Part shown: positions 49,621 to 60,876 of the stretch, in pieces
Layout: every line of letters begins with the position of its first letter
Numbering within the stretch: the stretch's first letter is position 1
DNA from: Plantago ovata
Taxonomy: Eukaryota; Streptophyta; Magnoliopsida; Lamiales; Plantaginaceae
DNA length: 64,000 nucleotides
Assembly: GCA_028274465.1 (NCBI GenBank)
Contig: CM051457.1
Span: forward strand, 110,483,982-110,547,981
Reading direction: 5' to 3'
Notes under the pieces: generated by a model
Databases searched by the model: none
What the model saw: only the letters and a program-made list of their open reading frames with translations
Told to the model about the DNA's origin: nothing
Program-made: the position numbers and the translations under genes

Positions 49621-50795
49621 GTAAAGACGATTAAGAACAACTAAGTTTAGTATGCCCGGTAATAATGTGAGTATGCCGATTAAGAACAACTAAGTTTAGT
49701 ATGTCCAGTATTAATGTCCATTAAGACGATCTACATGTGACATGCACGTTGGTTATGTCTAAAATGACAATAGTCCCGAGCATTCCGTTGGTTAATATTG
49801 GAATAACCTAATGTTTATACATTTCTATATCATGTGAAAATTTAAGAACGGTTATTTATTTAACTCCGTTATTATAACAAATTAGATGGCCAGTGCGTTA
49901 ACAAATTAGTTTAATTATGGCCGGTATTAATGCCCGTTAAGACAATTTACATGTGACATGCCCATTGGCTATATCTAAAATGACAATAAACCCGGGCATT
50001 TCGTTGGTGAATCTTGGAATAACGTAATGTTTAGACATAAAAATGATGATGCCCACGTTATTTCAATATAATAGAAAAATGAAAATGCGCATTTGTTTAT
50101 ATCATGTGAAAATTTAAGAACGGTTATTATAACAAATTAGATGGCCATTGCGTTAATTAGTATGCCATTGCGTTATTATAACAAATAACGTAATTATTTT
50201 TTAAGTTTAGTATGCCCGGTATTAATGCCCTTTAAGACGTTCTACATGTGACATGCCCATTGGTTATATCTAAAATGACAATAATCCCGGGAATTCCGTT
50301 GGTTAACATTGGAATAACCTAATGTTTAGACATTTCTATTTCATGTGAAATATTATTTAACTCCGTAAAATAAGATGCCCCTTGGGTTAAATTGATATGT
50401 TGCGATGCCGATTAAGAACAAGTAAGTTTATTAATAAATAAGTTAAACAAAATAGCCCATTGGTTATATCTCAAATGACAATAAACCCGGGCATTCAGTT
50501 GATTAATGTTGGAGTAACCTAATGTTTAGACATAAAGAGGTTATATGTGACGAATCCGATTAGGAACAACTAACTTTAGTATGCCCTGCCCATTAAGACA
50601 ATCTACATGTGACATGCCCATTGGTTACATCTCAAATGACAATAAACCCGAGCATTCCGTTGGTGAATCTTGGAATAACTTAATGGTTAAACATTTCTAT
50701 ATCATGTGAAAATTTAAGAACGGTTATTATAACAAATTAGATGGCCATTGCGTTAATTAGTATGCCATTGCGTTATTATAACAAATAACGTAATT
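49621..50795. repeat. Irregular direct-repeat block, five copies of a core
   Basis: A core of about 110-125 bp starting ACATGTGACATGCCCATTGG, with CCCGGGCATTCCGTTGG and TGGAATAACCTAATG inside it, occurs near 49733, 49949, 50244, 50455 (truncated left) and 50605. Spacing is uneven (about 215, 295, 210, 150 bp). A linked 80-bp unit (GATGGCCATTGCGTTAATTA) is nearly identical at about 50108-50190 and 50709-50790. Confidence 0.85.
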
Positions 50796-51590
50796 ACTTT
50801 TAAGACAGAGGAGTTGTTTTGCTCTATTACTGTTACTTTGAATTGAACTATAATGCAGATATGAACCCTCCTCTCACCTGTTTTGTCAATTTCATTTGAA
50901 TTTGAAATTTCACACTTAAAAAATACAATCAGTTGTGGAGCGAAGGTAGCAGAAGAAAAGAGAGCCAATTTCTTTATGTAACTTAAATAAATAAAACCAC
51001 CCACAGTACTCTTTAGTGGTTTTATGAGGTAAGACTTGGTCAGACATAGGGGACACAAGCCTGCAGGCTATTTTGATCTATTTGTAGCTCATTCCATCAT
51101 ATTAAACTGAATTAGGAGTTCATTATACCGAAAAATTGTAATATGTTGTGGTCTCCATGTAACAAACAAATATGGTGTTGGAAGACAAAAAAATGTTTGT
51201 CTCCTGTAGTGCAGAACTATTAATCCTAAGCTTAACTACATCAAGTTGCCTTGTTTGGATTCTTGAGCCAAGGATGTAGCCTTTTCGTGGGAGAGTACTC
51301 GTAGTCGCTCTTGTCAGTTTAGGCACAACTCTATGGAATTAAGTCAGTTATTGCCAAAAAGAATTTACAAGAGTCTACATAAAACTAGTAGAAAAGTCAA
51401 CGACGCCGATCTTTTGAACGTGCTGAAAGTATGTATGTACTAGAGACAACCATTTGCAAGACGATATGTACTTAGATCATAATCAGTTTATTATTATTTA
51501 TATTGCATATTAATTGGCTCTACATCTTTGAATTATTTATTTGGTTGTTTTAAGATAATTCTATAAGATGTTCCCATGGACTATATGTTA
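50796..51590. other. Intergenic, no feature recognised
   Basis: AT-rich. A 101-codon minus-strand frame (51058-50753) overlaps the repeat block and has no known domain. Confidence 0.35.
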
Positions 51591-52504
51591 CTAGGAACCG
51601 CGTCACACGCTACGCGTGTGAAGCGTAATCTTGTAAAATATTATTGTTTTATTAAATAATATATTGAAATAAATGGAGTGAATATATAATTTTCACATAA
51701 TGACTTCAAACGTAATAAAAAAATAACTAATTGAGTAATTAAACTTAATATAAATGGTGTGCTATAAATGTATATAGTTTTTGTAGTTATGCAATTAATA
51801 GTTTTGAATTGAACTATATTAGACATACAAAAAGTGTTCTTCCGATGAGTTAAGAACCATCAGATACATCTCTAAACTTTGGAAACATTCAAACTTCAAA
51901 ATCTGCAATACATCTTTTTCGCATGTTAATTGGTACTTTTCATCAGTTGAATATATTGTCAAGTGCTTCATATAAACATTCTAGTTTCATAATATGATAT
52001 TTTTAGTTATTTTTATCGTATGATTTAAGAATAATTTAAGATTAAAATGATCATCGAAAAAGTCAACAAAATCAGGTGTTACATTTATTATTGGACGGAG
52101 GAAGTATGTCTTTTTTTTATAAGAACATATCATGGTTATATTTTAAAATTAAGTATAATACGTCATACAACTTTATGTTAAAAAATAAAAATTTAAGAAG
52201 GGAATAAATAAAAAATAAAAAAATTACGTCAATAAGATTCGAACCCAACACCTTCAACTAAAATAATGATACAAATAATATAGAAAAATCACGCCAACAA
52301 GATTCGAACCAAACACCTTCAATAAAAATAGTAATAAAAATAATGGAGAAAAATCACGCCAACAGGATTCGAACCTACATCTTTTAATTAACTAATGACA
52401 CATGTACGCACCAGATTAAAATTAAATAAGCAAGATCAACGGATTAAAATTGATTGGTAGGTCAATCAATTGATTGAATCAACAGACTTATTATATTACT
52501 TTAA
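51591..52504 (-). mobile_element. Helitron-like non-autonomous element, copy 2
   Basis: About 914 bp, inverted relative to the copy at 11495-12389. On the minus strand it ends with a perfect 8-bp hairpin (TCACACGC, 3-nt loop, GCGTGTGA; 51603-51621) followed about 8 bases later by CTAG and then a T (51590). This is the hallmark of a Helitron 3' end: hairpin, CTRR, host T. Three GGTTCGAATC motifs lie at 52230-52375. No Rep/helicase is encoded. The 5' end is defined only by where the two copies stop matching. Confidence 0.75.
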
Positions 52505-53760
52505 TTACCAAGTGTGTGAGAACTTGGATGACAGAATATAAGTCCTAAAATAGTCCCAATCGAGGTCATTGAGATTTGGGATATCAATGGCGCACGTTAA
52601 AGATTGGCATGCGATCTGCATCATATTCTTAGAGGAATGTAGTGACTCTCACGACTACGAATGACTTGGTCATTCATGATGGATGCATGGTACACCTTAG
52701 AGGGTGTTGACTGACCCACCTAGAAACCGTTTGATTAATTCTACTAATGTGTCTATGGAAGTATCAGTGTGTAAGGTAATTAATAGTCCTTTGACTTGAG
52801 GTCAATACTGACTACATGTGTGGAATAATATATCTTGACCATGACCAATGCTTGCACTCCACTTGGGGTAGATACGGCATGCGTTAGATATATTATGAAG
52901 TGCATGGGAGTAGTAGTTGAACCAAGATAGAATTCATTCCTCGCAATAGACATTTGAGAGAATACTTTACATCTCATAGTTAGGTTGATCGTTAGTCATT
53001 GGCCAATGCATTACGATATCTTCAAAATGGTGTTTGAGTATGATCGAAGATCAACTAACAAGAATGAGAAAGAAATGAATAAGTTATTGGAACAGACACG
53101 ATATCAAGTTCTAGACCTATTCAAGTATTCGAGAATGAAGGGACCATATTGACCTTACACTAAAGGTGATTTGTATATCCTTACAAACGTCCTTATATAT
53201 TAATGGTGTCCGGTAAATCGTCTAGGTATTTCACCGTGAACCTAATTAGATTAGTGATTAATATATAAGGCCCTATGGATCACACTACATGAATAGTACT
53301 CTACCAAATCGAAATTGTTAATAAATAAATACTAATTAGATTAATATTATTTATTATAATATGTGAATAATTTAATTGGATCAAATTGGATTTGATCAAT
53401 TAAAAATGGAATGTTGAAATTGTATCAAATTGGATTTGTACAGTAAAGTGCAAGGAACTAAAATAAAACGAGAGTTGGGTTAAAAGGAAGACTCAGCCAG
53501 TTGCTCCCACGTCCTTACTCCACTCCCTCTTGTTTGACCTGTATAGTGGCATGGTCTGAAAAATATAGTTTTGTCTTTTTGCAATATAAGGAGAGAATTG
53601 AAGTAGTAGTAGACAGACACGTTCCAATTACAAGGAAATATAAAACTTCTACTCTCCTTTACTCTGTCTTCCTTCAGCAAAAAGACAAACGTATTTTGCT
53701 CCCTGTTTGATCTTCTATTGTAGAAGATAAATACATTCCACTCCATATTATTTACATATT
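52505..53760. other. Intergenic, LTR-like character but no pair found
   Basis: A long stretch with a richer base composition than the spacers around it and no gene. Sequence around 53390-53450 (repeated TCAAATTGGATTTG) recalls solo LTRs of plant copia elements, but I found no matching ends or duplication. Confidence 0.3.
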
Positions 53761-53808
53761 TCGTTTGTTCAAGAGTTTCCTAGCACTTTTGTTGGTAGAC
53801 GAATTTCT

Positions 53809-54039
53809 GTGTATACCAAGGTTAAGTATTTCAAGCTGGACAATAGGGAGGATTGGGATTTGCTTGGAGCGGAGCTTGAAGACTTGGAACTCTCTCAAGA
53901 GGATTACGAAGCCTACGATCGTGAGTTCACGGAGGAGGAGATCGAGGAGCAGCAATTGGATTTTGCTGAACAAACTGACGAGGAGAATTTGGAATTACTA
54001 AATCTTATTTTTCTCCTCTACGTATCACATGTTAAATAA
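53809..54039 (+). CDS. Unrecognised acidic ORF
   Basis: A 76-codon frame that is strongly acidic and glutamine/leucine-rich: DNREDWDLLGAELEDLELSQ, EDYEAYDREFTEEEIEEQQL, DFAEQTDEENLELL. Composition is protein-like and could form a coiled coil. I recognise no family, start or splice partner. It may be a gene fragment carried by a mobile element. Confidence 0.3.
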   Translation: MYTKVKYFKLDNREDWDLLGAELEDLELSQEDYEAYDREFTEEEIEEQQLDFAEQTDEENLELLNLIFLLYVSHVK

Positions 54040-54266
54040 CTGTTATCAAGATAGGTCGTAAAATTTTTGAAATTCCGCTGCGTATGCTTAGAGCAAAACG
54101 ACCATATATTCCTACACGTGCCGCTTAATGGCGCATAGAGTGGCACAAATGATCTGCGCTGCGTTAATAAAACTCCCATATACATAATACTACTAATAAT
54201 AGATCATACGAGTAGTTTAAACTTAAAACTAACAGGTACATTCACATAATTACATTCAATCCAAAA

Positions 54267-54552
54267 TGATAGAATTCCAACTCTCCCAAAAGCTTAAGCT
54301 GTTGGGGAGGAACGAAATCTAGTCATTTATATTAATTCTCCAACACTCCCCCGCACTCGTGGACGATTTCAACCTCTTTGGGAGTCCAATCGAGTGGAAT
54401 TTAATAAGGGGCGGAGTTTGTCTCCGGGGAGATTCGAACCCAGGTGAGCGTGAGCCAGATAGCTCTGATACCATGATAGAATTTCAACTCTCCCAAAAGC
54501 TTAAGCTGTTGGGGAGAAACGGAATCTAGTCATTTATATTAATTCTCCAACA
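54267..54552 (-). mobile_element. Very small TRIM/SMART-type LTR element (286 bp)
   Basis: Two 79-bp direct repeats, 54267-54345 and 54474-54552, start TGATAGAATT and end CTCCAACA with about three differences. The 128-bp interior has GCTCTGATACCA (54462-54473) touching the right LTR. On the minus strand this is the exact 12-base initiator-Met primer-binding site TGGTATCAGAGC. A G-rich purine tract (minus strand) touches the left LTR. Identical CAAAA flanks lie at 54262-54266 and 54553-54557. It is complete by structure and has no coding capacity. Confidence 0.93.
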
Positions 54553-54644
54553 CAAAAGTGTTGTGCATTTGCAAAACATACTAGTAGCAGCATACTGTTT
54601 AAGGCCACCCAAAAAGCTGGATACTAAGACTTCACTTACAAATA

Positions 54645-56334
54645 CTAGTGCGTAATCTTCTTCAAAGAACGTTCCCTAATCATGTCAAGCATTGTTTGTT
54701 GACGGTTCATGTCCGCCTTCAGGAAAGTCACTGTCAACGCTAGATCACCAAGGATAATGACATCCTTGACACTTAACTCTGGGTGTTGTTGAAGAGCCTT
54801 AGTAACTCTGTCACATCTCTGGTCGAACAGGACTGTTGGAGACTCTAACTTCGTGATCATGTCTTTCATAATGACTTTCTGTTCATCCCACATCTTCTTC
54901 ATAAAACGTAGAAAAGGCTTAGCAAGCACCTCAGCAGTTTCCTCTTCCCCCCCCCCCCCATCTTCTTTCTTTTGTTGGTTCGAGCTGGAGTTGCATATGT
55001 TGGAGCCGATGGGCTTTTACTTGAACAAGAGTTTGAGACAAGAACAAGTAGGAACACAAAACCAAATGCAAGTATATATATCAATATATAACAAACAAAA
55101 GAACTTACAAAGTAGAGTTGATTCCATCATTGCGCACTATAAGAATGCAACGAACCACGTACAGATTGCAACAACCGCTGGACTTCCAACAACTCCTCAA
55201 AGGAGTAACAATAACAACAAATGGTGAGTAGAGTCGATAGTTGGACTATCTCTCCTTAAGACAAATACTTGCCCCGCTCGTGGTGCTTACGGAATATTGG
55301 CAATATGTCTCCCAGGATAAAACTACTCTAAGACGACTAAGGAGCACTCCAATAGTCGAATCTAGCGAATTTACTTTGAGTATGATAGAGTTCAAAGAGA
55401 AAGCAAATGAGAAGAGAAGTATCAAATGCCTTGGATGTGTGTTTGGGAATGAACCCGGACACTCCCATATTTATAATTCTCAAAGGCTTCAATGAAGAGG
55501 TATGAAATCCCTTCAAAAGGTCACAATGAATGGTAGCAAACCATTCAACAAAATGCCAAAAGGTGGGAAACACCCGCCAAACATGTTTGTTGGATAAAAT
55601 CTCCAAAAGTCAAAACCTTTCACAAGTGTTGTGATGGTCCAGTGGAATGGACTCGCGTCTGTCAATGAACAGGTCTCAGGTTTGATTCCCAACCGGTGCA
55701 ACTATTTGTTTTGACGTTTTTTCCACCTTTTCTTGTTGGAAACCATTGTGAAATGTCACTAATTAAACTTGTTTAACTTGTAAATTAATTTTCTCGTCCA
55801 CTTTGAGTAATTAATTACAATTAAACACAAATGAATAACATTCCAACAATGCATTTTTCACAAATCTATGCAAACCTCATTTGCCTTTTGTCCATGAATT
55901 TTAGCACAGTGGTACCAACTGTATTTTAACGATCGACTTAATTCATTCATGTATTGACCGATACACTATGTGCATTAATCACCTTTCACCCTACGAGATT
56001 TTAGTGACTTAACGCTTTAGTGACATCCATTTCAACAAACGGATAATGGAAAGCTTGTTTCCAACACGTTGGGCCCATATGACCAATACATCAAATGAAT
56101 TGAAAGCTCAATCATTTCACTAATATTCCCAACAGCATATACATCTGGACCGGTGAAGTTCTGCATCACCGCAGGATCTGGTTGTGATTTGCTAGTCATG
56201 TGCTCAGATTCCTCTAGTGTATCTTCCAAATCAGGTATGTAGCCATCGTCATCATCTGATACAACATCGCCATACCCAATTGCTCGTCTCCTTCCCCTGT
56301 AGCAAGATCCTCTCCAAACCACTTTGACGACCAA
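54645..56334 (-). pseudogene. Unidentified gene or transposon fragments
   Basis: Minus-strand frames at 54929-54645 (KPFLRFMKKMWDEQKVIMKD, TKALQQHPELSVKDVIILGD) and 56334-56032 (a DDDD-containing acidic stretch, then PDVYAVGNISEMIELS) look protein-like. The style, with a short acidic linker and a helical C-terminus, recalls Myb/SANT-like proteins that accompany Harbinger elements, but I cannot support that. A C run at about 54949-54959 lies between them. Confidence 0.35.
55625..55702 (+). other. tRNA-like sequence, possible SINE head
   Basis: GGTCCAGTGGAATGGACTCG (A-box-like) followed about 45 bases later by GGTTTGATTCCCAACC (B-box-like) has tRNA order and spacing. There is no clear A tail or target duplication, so a decayed tRNA-derived element is the best guess. 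Confidence 0.4.
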
Positions 56335-56989
56335 GTATCATAGTCGAGGAACTCTTCGTGTGCCATCTATAGCCCACAAAACCACATAATAAGTTACTTG
56401 GAAATACTATCATCTTTTGGATGCTGGTTTGCTTGGTTTTGCAAGCCCAAAACGGCTTTCAGAACACCATGGCATTACATACTGTAACCGCAAACATAAT
56501 GAAATCAAAGTGTATAACTCAATTAATCGAATCTTCTTGACTTGTTATGGGTTATTACAGAGAACTAGATAAGGACATGCCCTAAACTTCTTTTCCGTTC
56601 TTTAGTTCAACTGTGTCGGTTTTAACTCTTTTACAGAACACAATTACTAGTTCATATTGTAATAGCAACTGATAACTTCATCGTCAACATTCCAGATACA
56701 TCAAAAATGGTTAATCGTTTTGACAGCCCACCCCACCTCACCACAAATCCTGGCATGTTGTTGTCAAAAGGGTAATTTATACCGGGATTGAGGGGGTATT
56801 AAGGACTCCTAGTGCATAGCTAGATTGTTTACCTTTTATTTCTCTTTTGACAAACTTTTATCTACGACTTTATTAATATGGGTACTGCCACTAAAATTTT
56901 ATCTACATACTCACTCATTTTAGTCATTACACAATACTCCTAAAAATGGTTCCAAAATAAGTAAATAAATAAATGGGTCCATTGATTCT
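56335..56989. other. Intergenic, no feature recognised
   Basis: AT-rich sequence without genes. The right part may belong to the foldback element that follows. Confidence 0.35.
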
Positions 56990-57650
56990 TTATACCCTCT
57001 TAGCGTCCCTAATAACGAAATGAACCACCTTAGTTTATCAATTACATTTTAGTCCAACACTATTCCAAAATTGAATTTTGATGAAACCAAACAAACCTTA
57101 GTGTTTTCAAATAAAAAAGATAAAGAATTAAAAGAAAAACTAAGTAAAATACTAAAATAATAAAATAAATTTTAAAGAAAAAAATATTAACTAAAATAAA
57201 AATAAAAAATTATCTTCATCATCCCCAAAGCTTCGGTACCGTAATTTTTTCCGGTACCGGAGCTCCAGCTCCGAAAACGGTGGAGCAAGCTGCTCCACCA
57301 CCATTAACGGTGGAGCAAGCAGCAGCTCCACCATTGCTCCACCGTTACCGGCACCGGAGCTCCGATACCGAAATTATCTAATACCGAAGCTTTAGCAAAG
57401 AAGAAGATGGATGGAACTTGTTAAATACTTAATTTTTATTTTATTATATAATTCTATTTAGATTTTTTAAATCTTTAAATTAATTTTTTATTGAAAATAT
57501 TTATTTTTCTTAAGTCATGTTTGGTTGGAAGGTGTTTAGGGTGTTGGTAAACTCAAATGGACAAAAATGTAATTAAGTTTGGACTAAAATGCAATTGATA
57601 ACAGAAGATGATCGTTTACGAGAAAGGCCTTCATAACGAACCCTTATAAT
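56990..57650. mobile_element. Foldback element with GC-rich central palindrome
   Basis: Inverted arms pair around about 57315. TTATCAATTACATTTTAGTC near 57040 is complementary to GACTAAAATGCAATTGATAA near 57583. The centre (57226-57400) is a GC-rich near-palindrome built from AAGCTTCGGTA, CCGGAGCTCC and GGTGGAGC units in an otherwise AT-rich stretch. No coding frame. Ends and target duplication could not be fixed by eye. Confidence 0.7.
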
Positions 57651-57819
57651 CAATTTTTTCTAAATAAATAAACTAATGAGTATTAACCAAGCTCGAGAAG
57701 TTGAATTCTGAAAAACCATCATATCAATTCAGCTCAGACAAGATGAAAGATAACATAATTGCATGCATACAGAAGGCATACCTTGATTGAAGGTGATAAC
57801 ATAAATGCAACTAGTAATG

Positions 57820-58230
57820 GAGTCTTAGATCATTTCTTAAGATTGGGGCTTAAATAGAGGATTTTAAACATTAGTAGCCTCAAAAAAGCCCCTCACAAAT
57901 GAAGTCGCCAATGGTTTGGAACTTATTTGAGGTTTTATTGTGGGTCCCACATGCTATATGTAGAGTAAAAATGGAAGAGAGTAGTGCATATTATTTAGAG
58001 TTTTTCTTGTGGGTCCCATATTTGGGGCTTCTTTTGGGGCTACTAATTGCTACTAATTAGTAGCCCCTACTAATTAGTAGCCCTCATTGGAGGCTTTTGG
58101 AATTAAAGCCTCAAAGAAGCCCCCATAAAGAGTGCTCTAAGAAGCCCCCATTGGAGACTTTTTGGGGCTTCTTTTGAGATTAAAGCCTCAAATAAGCTCC
58201 AAATAAGGCCCCATAAGGAGTGTTCTTACA
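57820..58230. repeat. Foldback, AGCCCC-rich repeat
   Basis: GTAGCCTCAAAAAAGCCCC near 57871 pairs with GGGGCTTCTTTTGGGGCTAC near 58025. Beyond it lie further inverted and direct copies of GAGGCTTT, TTGGGGCTTC and AAGCCCCCAT up to 58230. Probably a MITE with nested or rearranged ends. Confidence 0.6.
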
Positions 58231-58528
58231 GTAGAAAATAATGGGCTAGCTAAGCTGATGCTCATTATTTTCAGGGAGACCATGGACCGCGCAGCTCCAA
58301 ACGTTAGGCCCAACTTGATTGAAATGCAAATATTCCAAAAGTTCCAACATTTAGATAGGTGCGCAATTTAATCATTTATTTATTTATGTTAATTCTCCAA
58401 TATTTAATACTTGATGCATTCGAAGACAAAGAGATCCTTTGAGGTAATCTTTTTTTAAAGATATGTTGTAAAATACTATAAAACTTTACCCCGTTACTTT
58501 TTTAGTCGATCAAAAAATTATTTGTTAC

Positions 58529-58711
58529 TTTTTTTTTTTGAAACGTCAAATATTACAACTACGCCTACACTAATGTTATACAAATTTACTTCTAAACCAC
58601 CATATTTTCCACACCTAAATCAACCTTATAACTCCGCCACCGCTGGGGGTCGAACCTTGCACCTCTCCTTCAGTAACTCAACTCCTTACCGCTGCACCAC
58701 CTTATAACTCC
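58529..58711 (-). mobile_element. tRNA-derived SINE, family A copy 3
   Basis: A minus-strand insertion. The T run at the left is the A tail, and the right end complements GGAGTTATAAGGTGGTGCAG. B-box-like GCAAGGTTCGACCC on the minus strand. Identical 13-bp flanks AATTATTTGTTAC occur at 58516-58528 and 58712-58724. Confidence 0.88.
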
Positions 58712-58724
58712 AATTATTTGTTAC

Positions 58725-59286
58725 TTTTGACAAAACAAATTGTTAACCCCAAGTCCCCAACAAAACTACATTATCATTATTTAATTCATTCCATCCTAAA
58801 AAATTGCCACCAAATCTTTTAGTATTATAGCATTTTCTTTTAAACTTTTAAAAATATTATAAATAGGAATCAGGTAAAATTTTGCGTGAAAGGGGGATGG
58901 AGTAGTTACTCCATTTTGGTTAATAATGTTTTCGTCTGTATCACAGTAATTTTAATAAGGGTTTTCAACTTTTCATTTTTCATTTTCTTCAACCAAGTAG
59001 TAATTAATGTGTTAACGTAAAGAAATTTAAAAAATGCTGATCTTACTACTTTGGACCGCATGTTGAATAATTCCTACTCTACTTTATATCAATGATAAAG
59101 ATTGGAAGTATATATATTTATACACTAAAGTATTTTGGTTTAGGTTTAGACTAGTAGTGATGATTGATTCGGATCGACCACATTTCACGCCGGCCTTTTT
59201 CTCATTTCATTTCATGATTCATTAGCATTTTTATCAAAAGAAGACACAAGAAGACTATTAGTGTTCCTTTTCCATTGAGAAACAAA
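58725..59286. other. Upstream region of the MGCC-protein gene
   Basis: Mostly AT-rich. A TATATATATTTATA tract at about 59109-59122 lies some 170 bp upstream of the start codon and may serve as the TATA region. A small decayed Stowaway-like block with TTCATTCCATCCTAAAAAAT begins near 58783. Confidence 0.4.
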
Positions 59287-59859
59287 ATGGGGTGTTGTAT
59301 GAGCACCGGAGATGTGAACAGCCGCCAGTCCTCCCGTGGCGGCTGGTCACCACCACCCACCACATTCACCCGGGATGAAGACGAAGAAGAAAGTGTGAAA
59401 GAGGTAGTGGTCGATAAAGAAATCACACCCGTTCTCCTTCCCACATCACCTAGTTTAAATGCAACCCTCAACAACAACACCGTTCAACTGCTCGTTAAGG
59501 CTGAAGTTGATCATCCGGCAAGAGTGATTCAAGATCACAATTTGGAGTACTACAAGCTAAGCGTAACGGATCAGTTGCCTGAGAGAAACGACGATGTTGG
59601 CAATCGGAGGAGGAAGTGTAGATCATGCGAAGAAGTGGGGAGGCATAGTGCGCCTTTGAAGATTGTCCTGGAGCAGCAAGGGAATGTATACATGGGTGAG
59701 TGTTCAAGAAAAAGGTCGATGTCGTCCGTCATGAGTGTGAGGGAGAATGATGGCGGGGAGAGTGATTCTACGGGTGATCACGACGTGGTTTCGGTAGAAG
59801 AAGAGGATCCGGATGAGAATCCACTTGTTGTTTCACTTGAATGTTTCATTTTTCTATGA
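59287..59859 (+). CDS. Putative N-myristoylated protein of unknown function
   Basis: A single-exon frame. The preferred start is the Met at 59287, giving MGCCMSTGDVNSR and 190 residues. An in-frame Met four codons upstream would mask the motif. Gly2 with Ser6 fits an N-myristoylation signal, and Cys3/Cys4 could be palmitoylated, so plasma-membrane attachment is likely. The rest is disordered: SPPPTTF, an acidic DEDEEESVKEVVV, then a basic RNRRRKCRSC-like stretch, EVGRHSAP, a Ser-rich tract and the closing NPLVVSLECFIFL, which looks like a conserved C-terminal box. I recognise this as a plant-type small MGCC protein but know no function. Confidence 0.7.
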   Translation: MGCCMSTGDVNSRQSSRGGWSPPPTTFTRDEDEEESVKEVVVDKEITPVLLPTSPSLNATLNNNTVQLLVKAEVDHPARVIQDHNLEYYKLSVTDQLPERNDDVGNRRRKCRSCEEVGRHSAPLKIVLEQQGNVYMGECSRKRSMSSVMSVRENDGGESDSTGDHDVVSVEEEDPDENPLVVSLECFIFL

Positions 59860-59922
59860 TTTTACTACTTTATTTACACTCATATTATAATTTCATCAAA
59901 TATGTTATCCATATAGTTTATA

Positions 59923-60177
59923 CTCCCCGTCCCGCTACAATTTACCCAATTTGACTTTTTTCAGTCAACAGCTTTCAACATTGACTGCCGATTACTCTTA
60001 AACTATAATGGTAAAATATTTAACAAAATTATATTATGAAAATATAGAACTTAAACTTTCATAATATAGTTTTATCAAATATTTTATCATCATAGTTTAA
60101 GAGTAATCGGGAGTTAAAGTTGAAAGCTGTTGACCGAAAAAAGTCAAAATGGGTAATTTGTAGCGGGACAGATGGAG
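59923..60177. mobile_element. Stowaway-like MITE with long inverted arms
   Basis: A 255-bp element flanked by TA. The left arm CTCCCCGTCCCGCTACAATT pairs with the right AATTTGTAGCGGGACAGATG, followed by GAG. The arms remain complementary almost to the centre (GTCAACAGCTTTCAACATTG and its inverse), so the whole unit can fold back. It lies 64 bp after the MGCC gene stop, within its likely 3' UTR. Confidence 0.88.
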
Positions 60178-60179
60178 TA

Positions 60180-60876
60180 TATATTTGTGCCAGAGTCAAC
60201 TAAAACAAAAATTCAGGCCTAAAACTGATTGTTCCAACATCTAACATAAAGAAGAACCAACTATAGTTCGAGAAACCTAACCCGTCCACATATATTTTGT
60301 AGTAGTGGAGGAGGCCATGTAAAAAACAATGGAATTGAATTGCATAAAATTAAAGTAAACCTAACCAACTAAATTTTGACTTTTGTAAACAAATTCTCCC
60401 AAAAACTAGACAAATTGTGATATTTCCAAGTTTGTTTTTTGACAGTTTTTTTTAGACAAATCAAAATCTAATTTAGATCCAACCAGCCCGAGTGCCCGAT
60501 CTTCTCGACCAAACTCAATATTTATAGTTCGGGTCAGAATTTTATTAAATATCGATAATAATCCGTCACTAATTAACGATATTTCAGGATTTTAAGTTTG
60601 GACGCTCAGTTCACTGAACACAAACCCAAAGTCATGAGTTTTACCGATGTATAATTTTTTTTTTATCCGGTGCTAAATAGGGATGGATAATTTTATATAA
60701 AAAAATTCTTGAAGTTCCGCCCATAGTCTAGTTGATCCAAATTAATCGACGTGTCATACACACTACAATGATTTGTATTTTGTCATCATCATCAATTCAT
60801 CATTCATAAAAAAGAAAAAGGAACAAACACTAAGTAAATTTGTCACTGAAGATTGAAGAAGAGAACACCCTGCATC
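60180..60876. other. Intergenic and promoter of the next gene
   Basis: AT-rich, no gene recognised. Only a T run near 60655-60665 stands out. Confidence 0.35.

Noticed and set aside
49621..50795. CRISPR array
   Set aside because: Repeats are long, uneven in spacing and imperfect, in a plant nuclear context; no array structure exists.
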